Below the pieces are notes generated by a model. That model ran no database searches. It was not told where the DNA came from and saw only the letters and a program-made list of their open reading frames with translations. The position numbers were made by a program, and so were the translations under genes. This document shows, one piece after another, positions 41,527-52,790 of a stretch of DNA of 64,000 bases; position 1 is the first letter of the stretch; the number at the start of each line of letters is the position of its first letter. Source of the stretch: Phytophthora quininea (taxonomy: Eukaryota > Oomycota > Peronosporomycetes > Peronosporales > Peronosporaceae); assembly GCA_011947345.1 (NCBI GenBank), contig JAAVTG010000254.1, forward strand, positions 62,001 to 126,000. Direction: 5' to 3'.

Positions 41527-43380
41527 GTCATCCGTCCCTGTCTTACTACTGACGGAGGTTCGGTAAAGTGTTTGCTGTGTCCCTCTGACTCCGCGCAATG
41601 TTGGAGTAGCTGCGCGCATACGACAATCCAAAATCACCTGAGAAAGAAGCACCCTCAAGAATATAGTGGAGAGGAGATAGTTGCGGGACCCCGCCAAACG
41701 GTTTTGACGAATTACCAAGGATTTGACCGTTTTGTTAACCAGCAGGATTTGGACAAGACTGTGGTGGACGCTGAACTGGTGGCACTACTCGTGCGAAACG
41801 CTCGTACACTGAATCTAGTAGAGAAGAACGAGTTTCGAGTGTTCAGCAAATCTTTGCACCCAGAATACCCCCAGGAAGACCATCCAGAAGCGCATCCTGG
41901 ACAGGCGGAGCTGCGAGAAAGCATTGGCGCGGCGGGCCAGTCTTCGTAATGTCGATGGCTGCAGTATAGCGATCACGACAGACATGTGGACTTCAGCGGC
42001 TCAAAAAGACGATATGGTGATGTCATTGGTTCGAAGAGGACTGGATCATCATCGGTGATGTTAGGGTTTACTCACGTGGAGTACCCTCATTCTGGCTCTC
42101 GCCTCGCTCAACACCACATGGATAAAGTGAGAGCTATGGATGGCTACCTCTCCTCAAGATTCTGAGCGGTTACGACTGGTAATGCAACGAAAAAGGCGCT
42201 ATGGTTGAGGCAGTAAACGAAGCGCTGGGTAAAGAAATAGCGGCGAATGGACATCCGTAGCTGTGCCACATAATCCGCTCAAGGTCGTGCAGGTGCGCTG
42301 CTTGGCTCACGTCCTCTATCTCGCTGTCAAGGAAGGGATAAAACGGTGCCCTCTCTGGAAAACAGCAGCAACATCATTCGCGATGTACTGAAGAAAATTA
42401 GTGAGTCCCCCTCTCTGCTGGAGGCTCTCCAAGAAGTCTGTAAGTCGGTCAACGTGGCGTTTGTATCGCTAGAACTCGACTGCATGACACGGTGGAATAG
42501 TACTCTTACAATTCTTTCGTCTGTGCGGACGCTGCGAGTTGCTATCGAAGAGTTACAGCGGCGGATCCGCTGCAAGCACGAAGGCTACTAGGACTTTTGG
42601 ATTTATGCGCGTGATCGTCTTGCGGCGCCCATTTCCGAGGTGATATGCGGCTATGTGATGGAGCTGATCACGTTCTCGAGGCCAATCAAGGGCGTGACAA
42701 CAATGCTGTCTGGGAAGAGCTACCCGACATTTGGTGTGGCACTTGTAGTGTTCTACCTCGTCTGGCAGCATGCGGTGAAAATGAGGAAAACTGCAGTGTC
42801 TTGGTATACCCAAGACTTTGCTCGTGCTTTCAAGCACAAACTGGACGAATACCCTCTACATGTACGAACAAATGAAGCAATTATTGCTGCTGTCCTAGAA
42901 CCTCGGTCAAAAGGATACCTAACCAAGATAAGGCTGGATTTTACGGCTGCCAAGCGGCTTATAGAAGCAAAGTATGAGTTTCACTACCAAGAAGAGTACT
43001 TACTTAGAGAGGCCACTGCGATTGCACTGGGGCCAACACAAGAACAAACGAAAGAAGTAGCAGACGCAGAAGTTTTACACTCATTGATTGATGAGCATCT
43101 TGCGATGGAATCCCCTGAAAACGATGACGGCAATTCGTTTGCAAGCGAACTCAATAGATGTCTTGATCATAAAGACAAGGCAATGACCTTGAAGACGGCA
43201 AGTAGAGCGCTGTGTCATTAGATGCGGAACGAGGCAACGTCATACCCTCGTATTCAGATGATGGGCCGCGATTTTCTAGCAGTGACGGTGACATCCGTAC
43301 CAAGCGAGCAAACGTTTTCGGTGTCGGGAACGACTATCACTAAGCGACACAGGATGTCGTCACTGCCATCTTGGAAATAA
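41527..43380 (+). pseudogene. hAT-family transposase, decayed (copy B)
   Basis: Same remnants and same lesions as 23560-25412, with few substitutions. The lesions therefore predate the duplication. Confidence 0.8.
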
Positions 43381-44134
43381 TATTATTTCTCGTGTTTAAC
43401 ACCACTAAAGGAAATGTTCACGCTGAGCGTGTAGATACTTGTTGGTACCCGCAAAACTCGTGCGACACCACAGCAATAATTTTCATTCTACATTCGCACG
43501 AACATATCCGGAGTAAAAGGCTAAGCGCGATGGTACAAATGAAACACTCATTGTAAGTGCCAGCCTAAATCTTGTTGTGCCGGCCTCAGCAACTCAAACA
43601 AATAGCCTCGATGAGCCAGGTGTGCTACGTCTCGGTATTAAGATTCATTATTCGATCAGCAAGCACGTCGCCCGAGCGGAGCTAGATGAGAGCATCTGCT
43701 GCGTCCGTATCGTGCTGCAGCGTCAGCTAAGTTGGTCGCCGAACCATAATTCTACAAATTTGATGCCAGCCCAGCAACTCGAAGCTATCAAATAAATTTT
43801 GCCATCATCCGAAGATCCCAGTGTCCAGGATTGCTCGCACTAACACAAGGTAGATCCCCATTCAAAAGCACGGTATCTGAAAGCCAAGATCCCAGTCGTC
43901 GCGTGGAACAGAAGCAGATGAAAGTCTGGGACACCGTCGTCGTCGATAATTTCCTCGTTGAGAAAACCAAAATCGCGGACGTGATGTTGCCGACTACGGG
44001 CGCCAGTCCAATCCCCGCGCGAGCAACGTGTGGACCTTCACCTCGAACTCTGTGCAACCCTAGGTGAGCTACCCAGACTAAGTGCGCCGGTGTGTGTGTG
44101 TGTGTGTTTTTTGCGCCAGTCGACAACGCAGATC
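43381..44134. other. Between hAT and symporter relics, copy B
   Basis: The open stretch 43831-44067 (KVWDTVVVDNFLVEKTKIADVMLP) precedes the symporter remnant. A GT microsatellite with a T run lies at about 44090-44112. Confidence 0.35.
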
Positions 44135-44560
44135 ATGCTTGGCGCTGTTGCAGGTTTGCTGCTGAGTGTATTGCTGTCGAACTCGACGTCTCATCCTACG
44201 TCAGCAACCTTGTGAACCTTCCCGGCAAAGTGTTTTTATAGGTGCTCATGTGCTTCGTCATACACGATCTTGTCCACGGCGGTGGCTGACGTCGTGCTGC
44301 TCGCCCAGGTGTCAATTGTCGAAATCCACACAACACTCATATGCACGGGTTTGTCGCTACTGGGGTCGATTCTGGGACTTGCTATACCCATGCTGCTCTA
44401 AAAACCAACCCACATGTCAAAAGTCATACGAGCGAAGAGACCGCAGTGCTGTTCAATGTCACGTGCGATAACGACGCTTTTTGACATACAACTCGACCGG
44501 TGTAGCAACTCGTTTATCTACCGTTGCAGCTGACATGACGCTTTTTCAGCTATATGATCC
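44135..44560 (+). pseudogene. Na+:dicarboxylate symporter relic, copy B
   Basis: The same helices 1-3 and LLGSILGLAIPMLL remnant as copy A, with a further deletion in the CFVIP region, then truncated by the 1.4-kb deletion. Confidence 0.5.
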
Positions 44561-45280
44561 GTGCCAGTGCTCGATCTACTCGGAGCTGGCGGTGGGAATT
44601 CCGTCTCCAGTAATTCTATCTCGCTGCCCGTCAACATCACAAAGTCGTGGCTGCTCTAATTGCTTTGATCCTTCTCGGGAAAAACTATGGAGATCGAGGT
44701 TACGGAGATCGAGGCAACATAAAATGGAATTCTGAAAGTCCTTCAAACTTATGACAAACAGCACGAAGCCCAAATCGATGCCGGCGGTTTAAGGCTCGTG
44801 TGCGGAGCACACGGACTTAAACCCCGGACCAAGCATGTCTGATAGCTTGGCCACTGATCGAGCGAAGCGAGATGCCCCCTTTAGGGGGTTGGGGGTTCTT
44901 AGGGTCACACAGGGCGAGCGCAGCGAGCGTAAGTTTTGGGTTTAGGCTGGGCGATAGATTTTAGCGCTCTATGAACTACAAACTCAGAATTCCATTTTAT
45001 GTTGCCTCGATCTCCATAACCTCGATCTCCATAGTTTTTCCCATCCTTCTCCAGTTCCTCACAAATCCCACCTGCAATCGTCTCACCTTTGAGCTGTTGC
45101 CAGTAGAAGGCTCGAGATTTAGCCTTGATAACAAGCTTAATCGCAATCGATAAATGTGCCCTTCTTGCTGCTGTCGTGGGTGTAGGAGCTGCTGGCTAGG
45201 CTGCGAGAGTCGAATTCGGTACGAACGCGTCAGGAGTGTTCAGTAGATCGGCTTGAAGGCCTGACATCCTCATCTTAGAC
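44561..45280 (-). pseudogene. FH2-domain relic, copy B, split by an insertion
   Basis: Only the FH2 start and acidic linker remain (counterpart of 28000-28364). The Mutator-like element sits between the LEKD and lasso parts. Confidence 0.6.
44677..45042. mobile_element. Mutator-like MITE (366 bp, 59-bp TIRs, 9-bp target duplication)
   Basis: Starts GGGAAAAACTATGGAGATCG and ends with its inverse; the 59-bp arms (44677-44735, 44984-45042) differ at one base. ATCCTTCTC is duplicated on both sides (44668-44676, 45043-45051), and copy A has it once. Arms contain an internal GGAGATCGAGG direct repeat. No coding capacity. Nine-bp duplications with long arms are the mark of Mutator-like elements. 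Confidence 0.92.
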
Positions 45281-45764
45281 TTGAAACTTTCATCCTGTAA
45301 GAGGTACTTAGCAGTTACTTACGATTTGGCTAGGGTTATAATTATTAGAACATTTTAGTAAATATGCAGACTAGGGCAGTCCGTGGGAGCAAAGCTCTCA
45401 ACTGCCCGAACTGCGAGGGCGGCAACCTCATCACTTTCCAATTTGGCCGCCCTCTCAAAGACCTCGCCTGCTTCCTTCATTTTCGATATACCAAGCATGC
45501 TGCAGTGAGGGATTGAGTTCTTGTGGACTATCGCCCAGAACGTCACCGCTTCGTGCTAGACACCAGGAACTCCTTCTCCTCCCAAACTCGGTCCCATGTG
45601 GGGTCACTTTGCATCCGAGAAGGGGATCCTCCGAAGAGGCGCCGAAACAGATCTTGGTTCTGAGTGTGCTGAAGAAAGCCGATTGCAAAGAGAAGAAGGC
45701 CACTTTCGCTTTCGTCACCAACAACCAACAACAAAGTCCCTGAATCGAGTTTCCAGCACACAAG
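45281..45764. other. P450 upstream region, copy B
   Basis: Holds the unrecognised minus-strand ORF 45355-45546 (counterpart of 28426-28617) and the P450 5' flank. Confidence 0.35.
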
Positions 45765-47355
45765 ATGGTAGCGTTCGAGTCGCTTCCAAGCGCTTGGAGC
45801 GGTCTACCGCTTCCATCGTGGCCTGCACTGCTGTTCATCCTCATAGCAGTATTGTTATTGAACAAGATGGCGACGTTACTGCACCGCAAGCTTCGAATCG
45901 CTCGCGGCCTGTCACCACTGCCTGGACCATCGGGTGTCTTCCTTCTGGGCAATATGCCAGCCTACATCCAAAACCGCGACCGGATCTACCACTTCTTGGA
46001 GGACTTGCTGAAGCAGTACGGGGGCCGCATGAAGATGCCGTGGCACCTCTTCTTCGACGGAGCCATCTACGTAAGTATCTTCTGTCATACTCCTATCCGC
46101 ACTAACTCACCGTCTCTGCTGTTCGTAGATCACCGACCCGAAGGACGTGCAGCACATTTTGGCGACCAACTTCAGCAACTACGTCAAGCCGCAAGGATTT
46201 CTGGACGCCTTCAGTGAAATCTTCGAGCACTCGTTCTTCGCAGTGAACCACCACCCTCAAGCTCCCGACGGTGGCGCTGGATGGCGACTGCAGAGAAAAG
46301 TAGCAGCCAAAGTCTTCACCACTGCCAACTTCCGCGTGTTTGTCGAACAAATCTTCACCAAACACGCTGCACAAACACTCGACACTGCAGCGATCGAAGC
46401 AGCAACGCCCAAGCAGAGTTTCCGCTGCGATATGCAGGAGATCAGCGCCAGATACACGCTCCACTCCATCTTCGACGTGGCGTTTGGCTTGCCGCTGAGC
46501 GAGATCTCGAACGCAGCCAAATTCGCAGAGCACATGAACTTCGTCAATGAGCACTGCGCCCAACGACTGTTTGTCAAGCAATACTACAAGCTGCTTCGCT
46601 GGGTCATGCCAAGTGAACGACAGCTTCGACACAGCACCAAAGAAATCCATGCGGTAGCTGACCAAGTTCTACTGAAGCGTCTTCGAGAGTCTCCAGAGGA
46701 AATCGACACCCGGTCGGATCTGCTGTCGCTGTTCATCCGCAAAGCTCGAGAACTTCAAAAGGAGACTGACACCAGTTCGTTACTGGGTCCCAAGACGCTG
46801 CGGTCGATTATCTTGACGTTTATCTTTGCCGGTCGAGACACCACCGCCGGGTGCATCACCTACAGCTTCTACGCCATCGCCAGACACCCAAAAGTCCAGC
46901 AACGCATCGTCCAAGAGTTGCAAGGCGTCAAGGCTAACGACACTCCGTTGACGTTTGAAGACGTGAAGAAACTCACGTATCTCGAGGCGGTCGTCTACGA
47001 GACCGTGCGGTTGTATCCGTCGCTGCCGTTCAACGTCAAGAACGCTGTCCACGACGATCATCTTCCTGACGGCACATTCGTTCCTGCCGGTGTCGACGTC
47101 GTCTACAGTCCGTGGTTCATGGGTCGCAACGGAGCTCTGTGGGGCAACGACCCGCTTCAATTCCGACCAGAACGGTGGTTGGAGATGACCAAGCGACCAA
47201 GTGCCTACGAATTCCCTGCGTTCCAAGCAGGGCCTCGAATCTGCTTGGGCATGGACATGGCCATCCTGGAAGCCAAACTCTTTCTCGCTGCTACGTTACG
47301 TCGGTACCATGTTGCCATTCCAGCCGATGAAGAGAAAAACGAGGATACGTGCTGA
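45765..47355 (+). CDS. Cytochrome P450, CYP86-like, copy B (C-terminus shortened)
   Basis: Exon 1 45765-46070, intron 46071-46128 (58 nt, GTAAGT..TAG), exon 2 46129-47355; 510 aa. Membrane anchor about 18-33, proline hinge PLPGPSG at 51-57, I-helix FAGRDTTAG, ExxR (ETVRLYP), PERW and haem loop FQAGPRICLG with its cysteine. The pattern is that of fatty-acid hydroxylases of the CYP86/CYP704 clan; substrate not known. Relative to copy C, one base is lost in the A-rich GAGAAAAACGAG near 47335, replacing the last ~25 residues with a stop. The I-helix has Gly where copy C has Glu after DTTA. Probably folded up to the haem loop but missing the last beta sheet and substrate loop. Confidence 0.8.
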
Positions 47356-47439
47356 AGTCCGGACTCTTCATGGACGGAGGACTTCCTCTCGAATTGACGC
47401 CACACCTGAAATCTGCAATGGCGCCGTAAGTTGACCAAG

Positions 47440-47529
47440 CAATCAATTAAAGATAGGGACTATAATACGCGAATACTGGGATAGGTTTTCAAAACTGTTG
47501 TCTATCAAGTCTGCAATATCATCCAGTTC
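47440..47529. other. P450 B 3' flank
   Basis: Short A/T-rich linker between convergent P450 and RxLR pseudogene. Confidence 0.3.
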
Positions 47530-48079
47530 GAGTTGTGAGTGTAAAACTCAAGGTATGTCCTATCGTGCGTAACGTTGAACGCGTCTTGGGGACTCATTCT
47601 GGCATTTTTCAACGCCCCAAGCACTTTGAACCGATACACCTCCCTCTTGCCAGCCTCGAAGAGAATCTCCGGCTATCGAACGAAACTCCTTCCTGCACAT
47701 TGCGTTCTTGAACGTATTTCCGATATACTCGTTGCTCATCTGCAGCGCCTTAGGAATGATCCCTGCTTGGTCTGCTCGATAGCTGGTTGGGTTTTCTTGG
47801 AGGCAGCTTGCACTGGTTTGGACACTGTGAATGTCTTCTTCAATCTCTCCGCACCACGCCAAAAATGTTCGTGACGAACGAAAAGGAAATGCTTTCCTCT
47901 TGGTTTTCACCGGCAAAGTTATCGGTATCGACTTCTTCGAGGCTACGAAGACGTCTGGCTTCGGTCGAGGCCGAGTGTGTCATATTTACAGTATCTTCAA
48001 TACCTGCAGCTGAGGAGAGCGAACTATTGACTATCAACAAGACCGTCGGAAGCGCGAGATGGAAGCAGGAAGCCTGCAT
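47530..48079 (-). pseudogene. RxLR effector pseudogene (family b), copy B
   Basis: Leader MQASCFHLALPTVLLIVNSSLSSAA, RRLR in TEARRLRSLEE, NQEESISFSF at the EER position, then a frame change near 47845 and two more before a helical end (VYRFKVLGALKNARM, YLEFYTHNS). It is the best-kept member of family b. It lies at the overlap of the direct and the inverted duplication. Confidence 0.65.
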
Positions 48080-48179
48080 AGAGTAGGCAAAATGGACGAC
48101 GTGCTTGCTGCCTGGAGAGCGATTTTGGGAATGATAATAACTTCAAATGCATTCTTGTGTTTCGACTGTGGAAATTCTC

Positions 48180-48394
48180 ATGTCATGGACCTCGTACAGT
48201 ATGGGTAGCCGTCTTGTCCCCGTTCTCGAAGTTTCAGGTTTTTCAGTCGAGGAGAACTGATTGCCAGACAGACAGCTGAGACTGCCACGAAAAGCATAAG
48301 TAAGCTAAAACGTTTTGTACCAGAAAACAAAATACTGTTGATTGTCTACGGCATACTTCGGCCTGAACAAACTCCGACACAATACGCCTTTAGC
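48180..48394. other. Spacer between RxLR a and b, copy 1
   Basis: No gene. Closely matches 62522-62760 in inverse orientation. Confidence 0.4.
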
Positions 48395-49023
48395 TTAGTA
48401 CGTCGAGTAGCGGCGGTAAAAGTTTGCGTACTCGTTGCTGTTCGCAATGTTCAGGGTTTTGCGCACGTCGTCCGCGTCCACCTTCGCAGCCTTCAACGCC
48501 CCCATCACCTTGATAAGGTAATCCTCGTTCCCCTTCGTCGCGTCGAGGATCCTTTTGAATTTCGCATCGACGGGAAAGTTCGCGTCCGATTTTCCTTTCG
48601 AAATGTGGCTAATCCACGAGCGTTTGGCTTCCCGGTATTTCTTGGCAATGAACTTGTCGTCCTTCATCATTTCCTTGAATTTGGCTTCTGCTTTGGCCTT
48701 TTGATAACTGCTCGGGCTTTCTTGGCGGCAGCTAGAGCTTGTATGGCTTCTGCAGTCGACTTTTTCAATCCATTCGCGGCACTGGTAAACACGTTCTTGA
48801 CAGACGACAAGGGATACCTTTCTTCTTGGTTCGTAGCGGAAGTGTCGGTGTCCGTTGCTTCGAGACGACGTAGACGTCGTGTTTGGTTGGATTGCACGTG
48901 GTGAAGTGCAAAAGTTGTCGACCTCAAAGGCGTAGTATCTTGAACCCTTGCGGCCGAGGAGAGCGGACCGCTTGCTGTCAACAAGACTGTCGCAATCGCG
49001 AGAAAGAAGCAGGATAGCTGCAT
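48395..49023 (-). pseudogene. RxLR-dEER effector, family a, copy 1 (single-base break)
   Basis: Start at 49023 (MQLSCFFLAIATVLL); signal peptide about 1-25, TRRLRRLE (RxLR) about residues 48-55, NQEERYPLSS (EER), alanine-rich helix, then a helical C-terminus (KFIAKKYREAKRSW, DYLIKVMGALKAAKVDADDV, ANFYRRYSTY). The frame breaks where this copy has four A and the copy at 61895 has five (near 48706). The same region is uninterrupted in the other copy, so either a young lesion or a base-call error. About 209 residues otherwise. Confidence 0.7.
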
Positions 49024-49398
49024 GGAGTAGGCGGAATCGAGAATGTGCTTGCTGTCTGGAGAGCGAGTTTGGGAATGGTTACCCACAACTGCAGTGCACT
49101 CTACCTGTTCCCCAGCGCTTGGTTGTAATTCATGTGTCGATAAAAAGGTTGTACCGGTCATTGATTAGTCTTCTCGTAATCTTTTTTTTGTATTGCCATG
49201 TTTCCGAGACCGGCTGTTCGTCCTGGACTCGGACGGGGAGGATGGTGCCGCTGACAGTAACTATTGGTGAGAGCCATTTAATACGCGTTGTTTGATGCTG
49301 AAGCGTTAACGGCGAAAGTCGTAAGTTTACAGTTCGCGGAAACGTCGCAATCTCAAATCCGATTCACGCTACAGCCACAATGGTAGACTGTCCTACGA
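49024..49398. other. Intergenic between RxLR a and LMF fragment
   Basis: Inverse match to 61523-61894. Contains the effector 5' region; no separate gene. Confidence 0.4.
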
Positions 49399-50265
49399 TC
49401 ACTGCATTTTCATTTTCGCCCCTTGTAGAGATCGCCACCGTCGGGTAGTAGCTGCACCGACGAGTTTGGCCACGATAATTCCACTTGCAAGATCTACCGG
49501 AGCAAGCGGGGTACGTATCAACCATTCCAACATTCCACGAAGCACCGAGTTTGTCGTCAGGTTCGTCTCCGAAGCAACGACTCCTCGGGGCCAGTGGTGC
49601 AGCACGAACTGTTTAAGCGACGGGTTCCCACGCTCCAGCGAAGGAATATACTCCCGCACAAACGTCCTCGTCCACCACTGCTTGTTGTTATTATCATCCA
49701 GGATTTTGGCGGTGGGGATCTCTCGGTTCCAGGATGTATTCAACCGTGTAAAGTCGTAGTAGTAGAGCTGGGCTCGTATGGCATCAGGGGCGTCTTCTGC
49801 AAACGGGTTTCGAGCTGTGTCAAGTAATTCCGTCACGTCAGGAGATCCTTCCAGTAATTTAGCGATGAGATGCACCAGCCATGGCGCACTGTGATAATCG
49901 CCCAGCGCTGCGAACCACATCTGCCAGTCTAGTCGTGGATGGAACGGAGCAATTAAACGCGGTGCAGAATCCACCTCGCCAGGTTTGAATTTAAAGCTGT
50001 AGGCTTCCCATGTGGCCCCACCGTCTTTTGTGCCTTCCAAGACGATCTCCGGGCGGGCGACGACCGAAACGCGTTCACCATTCTCGAATTGCACTACGCC
50101 AACGCCAGTCATGGTTCGAAACAAACCGTAAGCGCTTGTGATGCGGAATTTCGCTGCCGTGTGATACGCAGCAATGGCGGAGGACGGGAGCACTTGCTGG
50201 AACGATTGATCCAGTACGGACAGAGTCACGGAGCTGCCCATGAAGACCCAAATACTTATCAGCAT
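49399..50265 (-). pseudogene. Lipase maturation factor, 3' fragment
   Basis: The last ~285 codons of the LMF gene at 59221, in one open frame to the normal stop (RLDWQMWFAALGDYH, PWLVHLIAKLLEGSPDV, LYYYDFTRLNTSW, KQWWTRTFVREY). The LMF C-terminal domain signature is complete, but the membrane-spanning N-terminal half is absent because the duplication begins at 50283. The first apparent start codon is inside a former membrane helix, so expression is doubtful. Confidence 0.8.
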
Positions 50266-50283
50266 TGTCGTTAGAAGGAGGTA

Positions 50284-50620
50284 CCTACAAAATCAGCAAC
50301 AAAGAAGTGGAGAAATTTCGCATTCTGACGTGAAAAAGCTCCTTGAGCCTAGCAGCACTCAACAAAGTAAAAAGTCGAATCGGAACTCCAGGAGAAGATG
50401 CAAGACGACAAACACATCGCCAACGTCTTCAGGAAGCTTGTGAGAAATGAAGGAGACCGCATCCATCGGTGCTGCACAAGATGCTCCACAACGACAACTA
50501 CTGAGTTGAAGTGTTCGACGCGTGAAAGAAGGAGAACATATCGGAAAGGACACCTACACAGCATTGAATGCGGCGGGATGATGAAGATTCAGTTCGCTAT
50601 ATGTACACACTTGCACAACT
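50284..50620 (+). pseudogene. RxLR effector C-terminal relic
   Basis: Plus-strand pieces (LQEKMQDDKHIANVFRKLVR, then HKMLHNDNY and VEVFDA-KKENISE in another frame) match the helical end of the effector group. No leader or RxLR found. It abuts the inverted-duplication breakpoint. Confidence 0.45.
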
Positions 50621-50968
50621 TACTGGTAGAAGGAAAGCGTGTTCTGGGAGACAAACTACTGTAGCAAGAATCGTGAGAGTGTTGATCTATCTAGCCATAC
50701 ATGTACTTTACCTCTTTACCCCCGTTGCAGCGAAACATTTGTAAGCGAGTTTGAGTTCTCTTCGGTTCAGAGTACAGGAAATATAAGAGAATTGGAACAT
50801 TTTACACCCCTGAATAGACGACTGGATTGCCCAACGGATGCCTAATGAAGAAGAAAAATTGCGAATAAGTCATTGAGTGGCGAATGCCTGCCACGAAGAA
50901 GGTTCACTTTCATTTTCATCACCAACAACCAACAACAAAGTCCCTGAATCGAATTCCCAGTACTCAAG
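50621..50968. other. P450 C upstream region
   Basis: Homology with the other P450 upstream regions starts only ~50 bp before the ATG (CACCAACAACCAACAACAAAG). No other gene. Confidence 0.4.
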
Positions 50969-52634
50969 ATGGTAGCGTTCGAGTCGCTTCCAAGCGCTTG
51001 GAGCGGTCTACCGCTTCCATCGTGGCCTGCACTGCTGTTCATCCTCATAGCAGTATTGTTATTGAACAAGATGGCGACGTTACTGCACCGCAAGCTTCGA
51101 ATCGCTCGCGGCCTGTCACCACTACCTGGACCATCGGGCGTCTTCCTTCTGGGCAATATGCCAGCCTACATCGAAAACCGCGACCGGATCTACCACTTCT
51201 TAGAGGACTTGCTGAAGCAGAACGGGGGCCGCATGAAGATGCCGTGGCACCTCTTCTTCGACGGAGCCATCTACGTAAGTATCTTCTGTCATACTCCTAT
51301 CCGCACTAACTCACCGTCTCTGCTGTTCGTAGATCACCGACCCGAAGGACGTGCAGCACATTTTGTCGACCAACTTCAGCAACTACGTCAAGCCGCAAGG
51401 ATTTCTGGACGCCTTCAGCGAAATCTTCGAGCACTCGTTCTTCGCAGTGAACCACCACCCTCAAGCTCCCGACGGTGGCGCTGGATGGCGACTGCAGAGA
51501 AAAGTAGCAGCCAAAGTCTTCACCACCGCCAACTTCCGCGTGTTTGTCGAACAAATCTTCACCAAACACGCTGCACAAACACTCGACACTGCAGCGATCG
51601 AAGCAGCAACGCCCAAGCAGAGTTTCCGCTGCGATATGCAGGAGATCAGCGCCAGATACACGCTCCACTCCATCTTCGACGTGGCGTTTGGCTTGCCGCT
51701 GAGCGAGATCTCGAACGCAGCCAAATTCGCAGAGCACATGAACTTCGTCAACGAGCACTGCGCCCAACGACTGTTTGTCAAGCAATACTACAAGCTGCTT
51801 CGCTGGGTCATGCCAAGTGAACGACAGCTTCGACACAGCACCAAAGAAATCCATGCGGTAGCTGACCAAGTTCTACTGAAGCGTCTTCGAGAGTCTCCGG
51901 AGGAAATCGACACCCGGTCGGATCTGCTGTCGCTGTTCATCCGCAAAGCTCGAGAACTTCAAAAGGAGACTGACACCAGTTCGTTACTGGGTCCCAAGAC
52001 GCTGCGGTCGATTATCTTGACGTTTATCTTTGCCGGTCGAGACACCACCGCCGAGTGCATCACCTACAGCTTCTACGCCATCGCCAAACACCCAAAAGTC
52101 CAGCAACGCATCGTCCAAGAGTTGCAAGGCGTCAAGGCTAACGACACTCCGTTGACGTTTGAAGACGTGAAGAAACTCACGTATCTCGAGGCGGTCGTCT
52201 ACGAGACCGTGCGGTTGTATCCGTCGCTGCCTTTCAACGTCAAGCACGCTGTCCACGACGATTATCTTCCTGACGGCACATTCGTTCCTGCCGGTGTCGA
52301 CGTCGTCTACAGTCCGTGGTTCATGGGTCGCAACGGAGCTCTGTGGGGCAACGACCCGCTTCAATTCCGACCAGAACGGTGGTTGGAGATGACCAAGCGA
52401 CCAAGTGCCTACGAATTCCCTGCGTTCCAAGCAGGGCCTCGAATCTGCTTGGGCATGAACATGGCCATCCTGGAAGCCAAACTCTTTCTCGCTGCTACGT
52501 TACGTCGGTACCATGTTACCATTCCAGCCGATGAAGAGCAAGAACGAGGATACGTGCTGAAGTCCGGACTCTTCATGGACGGAGGACTTCCTCTCGAATT
52601 GACCCCACACCCCAAACCTGCAATGGCGTCGTAG
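50969..52634 (+). CDS. Cytochrome P450, CYP86-like, copy C (intact)
   Basis: Exon 1 50969-51274, intron 51275-51332 (58 nt), exon 2 51333-52634; 535 aa. Landmarks: signal-anchor helix at about 18-33, PLPGPSG hinge at 51-57, I-helix AGRDTT at about 336-341, ExxR (ETVRLYP) at about 393, PERW, haem loop FQAGPRICLG with the ligand cysteine at about 474, and a full C-terminal sheet (GYVLKSGLFMDGGLPLEL). An ER-membrane monooxygenase needing a P450 reductase; by family, probably an omega-hydroxylase of fatty acids. It is the only complete one of three nearly identical copies. Single conserved intron position in all three. Confidence 0.92.
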
Positions 52635-52790
52635 TTGACCTTGTACACCATCCTGCTTGGTCCGGTTTCATCTTACCACTAAAATTAGTGAGTGTGCTTT
52701 GTCGTTACGTGGGACGTGTGTTGCTTGGTTTCGAGTTCTCTTTGCCAGACAGACGCTATAAAGCTAACCGGCGGTCAGTAAGTAGAAAAG

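Larger units (their letters stand above)
40963..48175 (+). repeat. Large direct duplication, copy B
   Basis: Counterpart of 20989-31275. It keeps the empty Helitron and ACTC sites, lacks ~1.4 kb present in copy A (26605-27999: second half of the symporter relic plus part of the FH2 relic), and alone has the 366-bp Mutator-like insertion. Confidence 0.9.
47530..50283 (-). repeat. Inverted duplication, copy 1
   Basis: Reverse complement of about 60635-63180: lipase maturation factor 3' end, RxLR family a, RxLR family b. The boundary at 50283 lies inside the LMF coding sequence. Confidence 0.88.

Noticed and set aside
46102..46665. 187-codon minus-strand ORF found in all three P450 copies
   Set aside because: Shadow of P450 exon 2; apparent conservation is only that of the P450.
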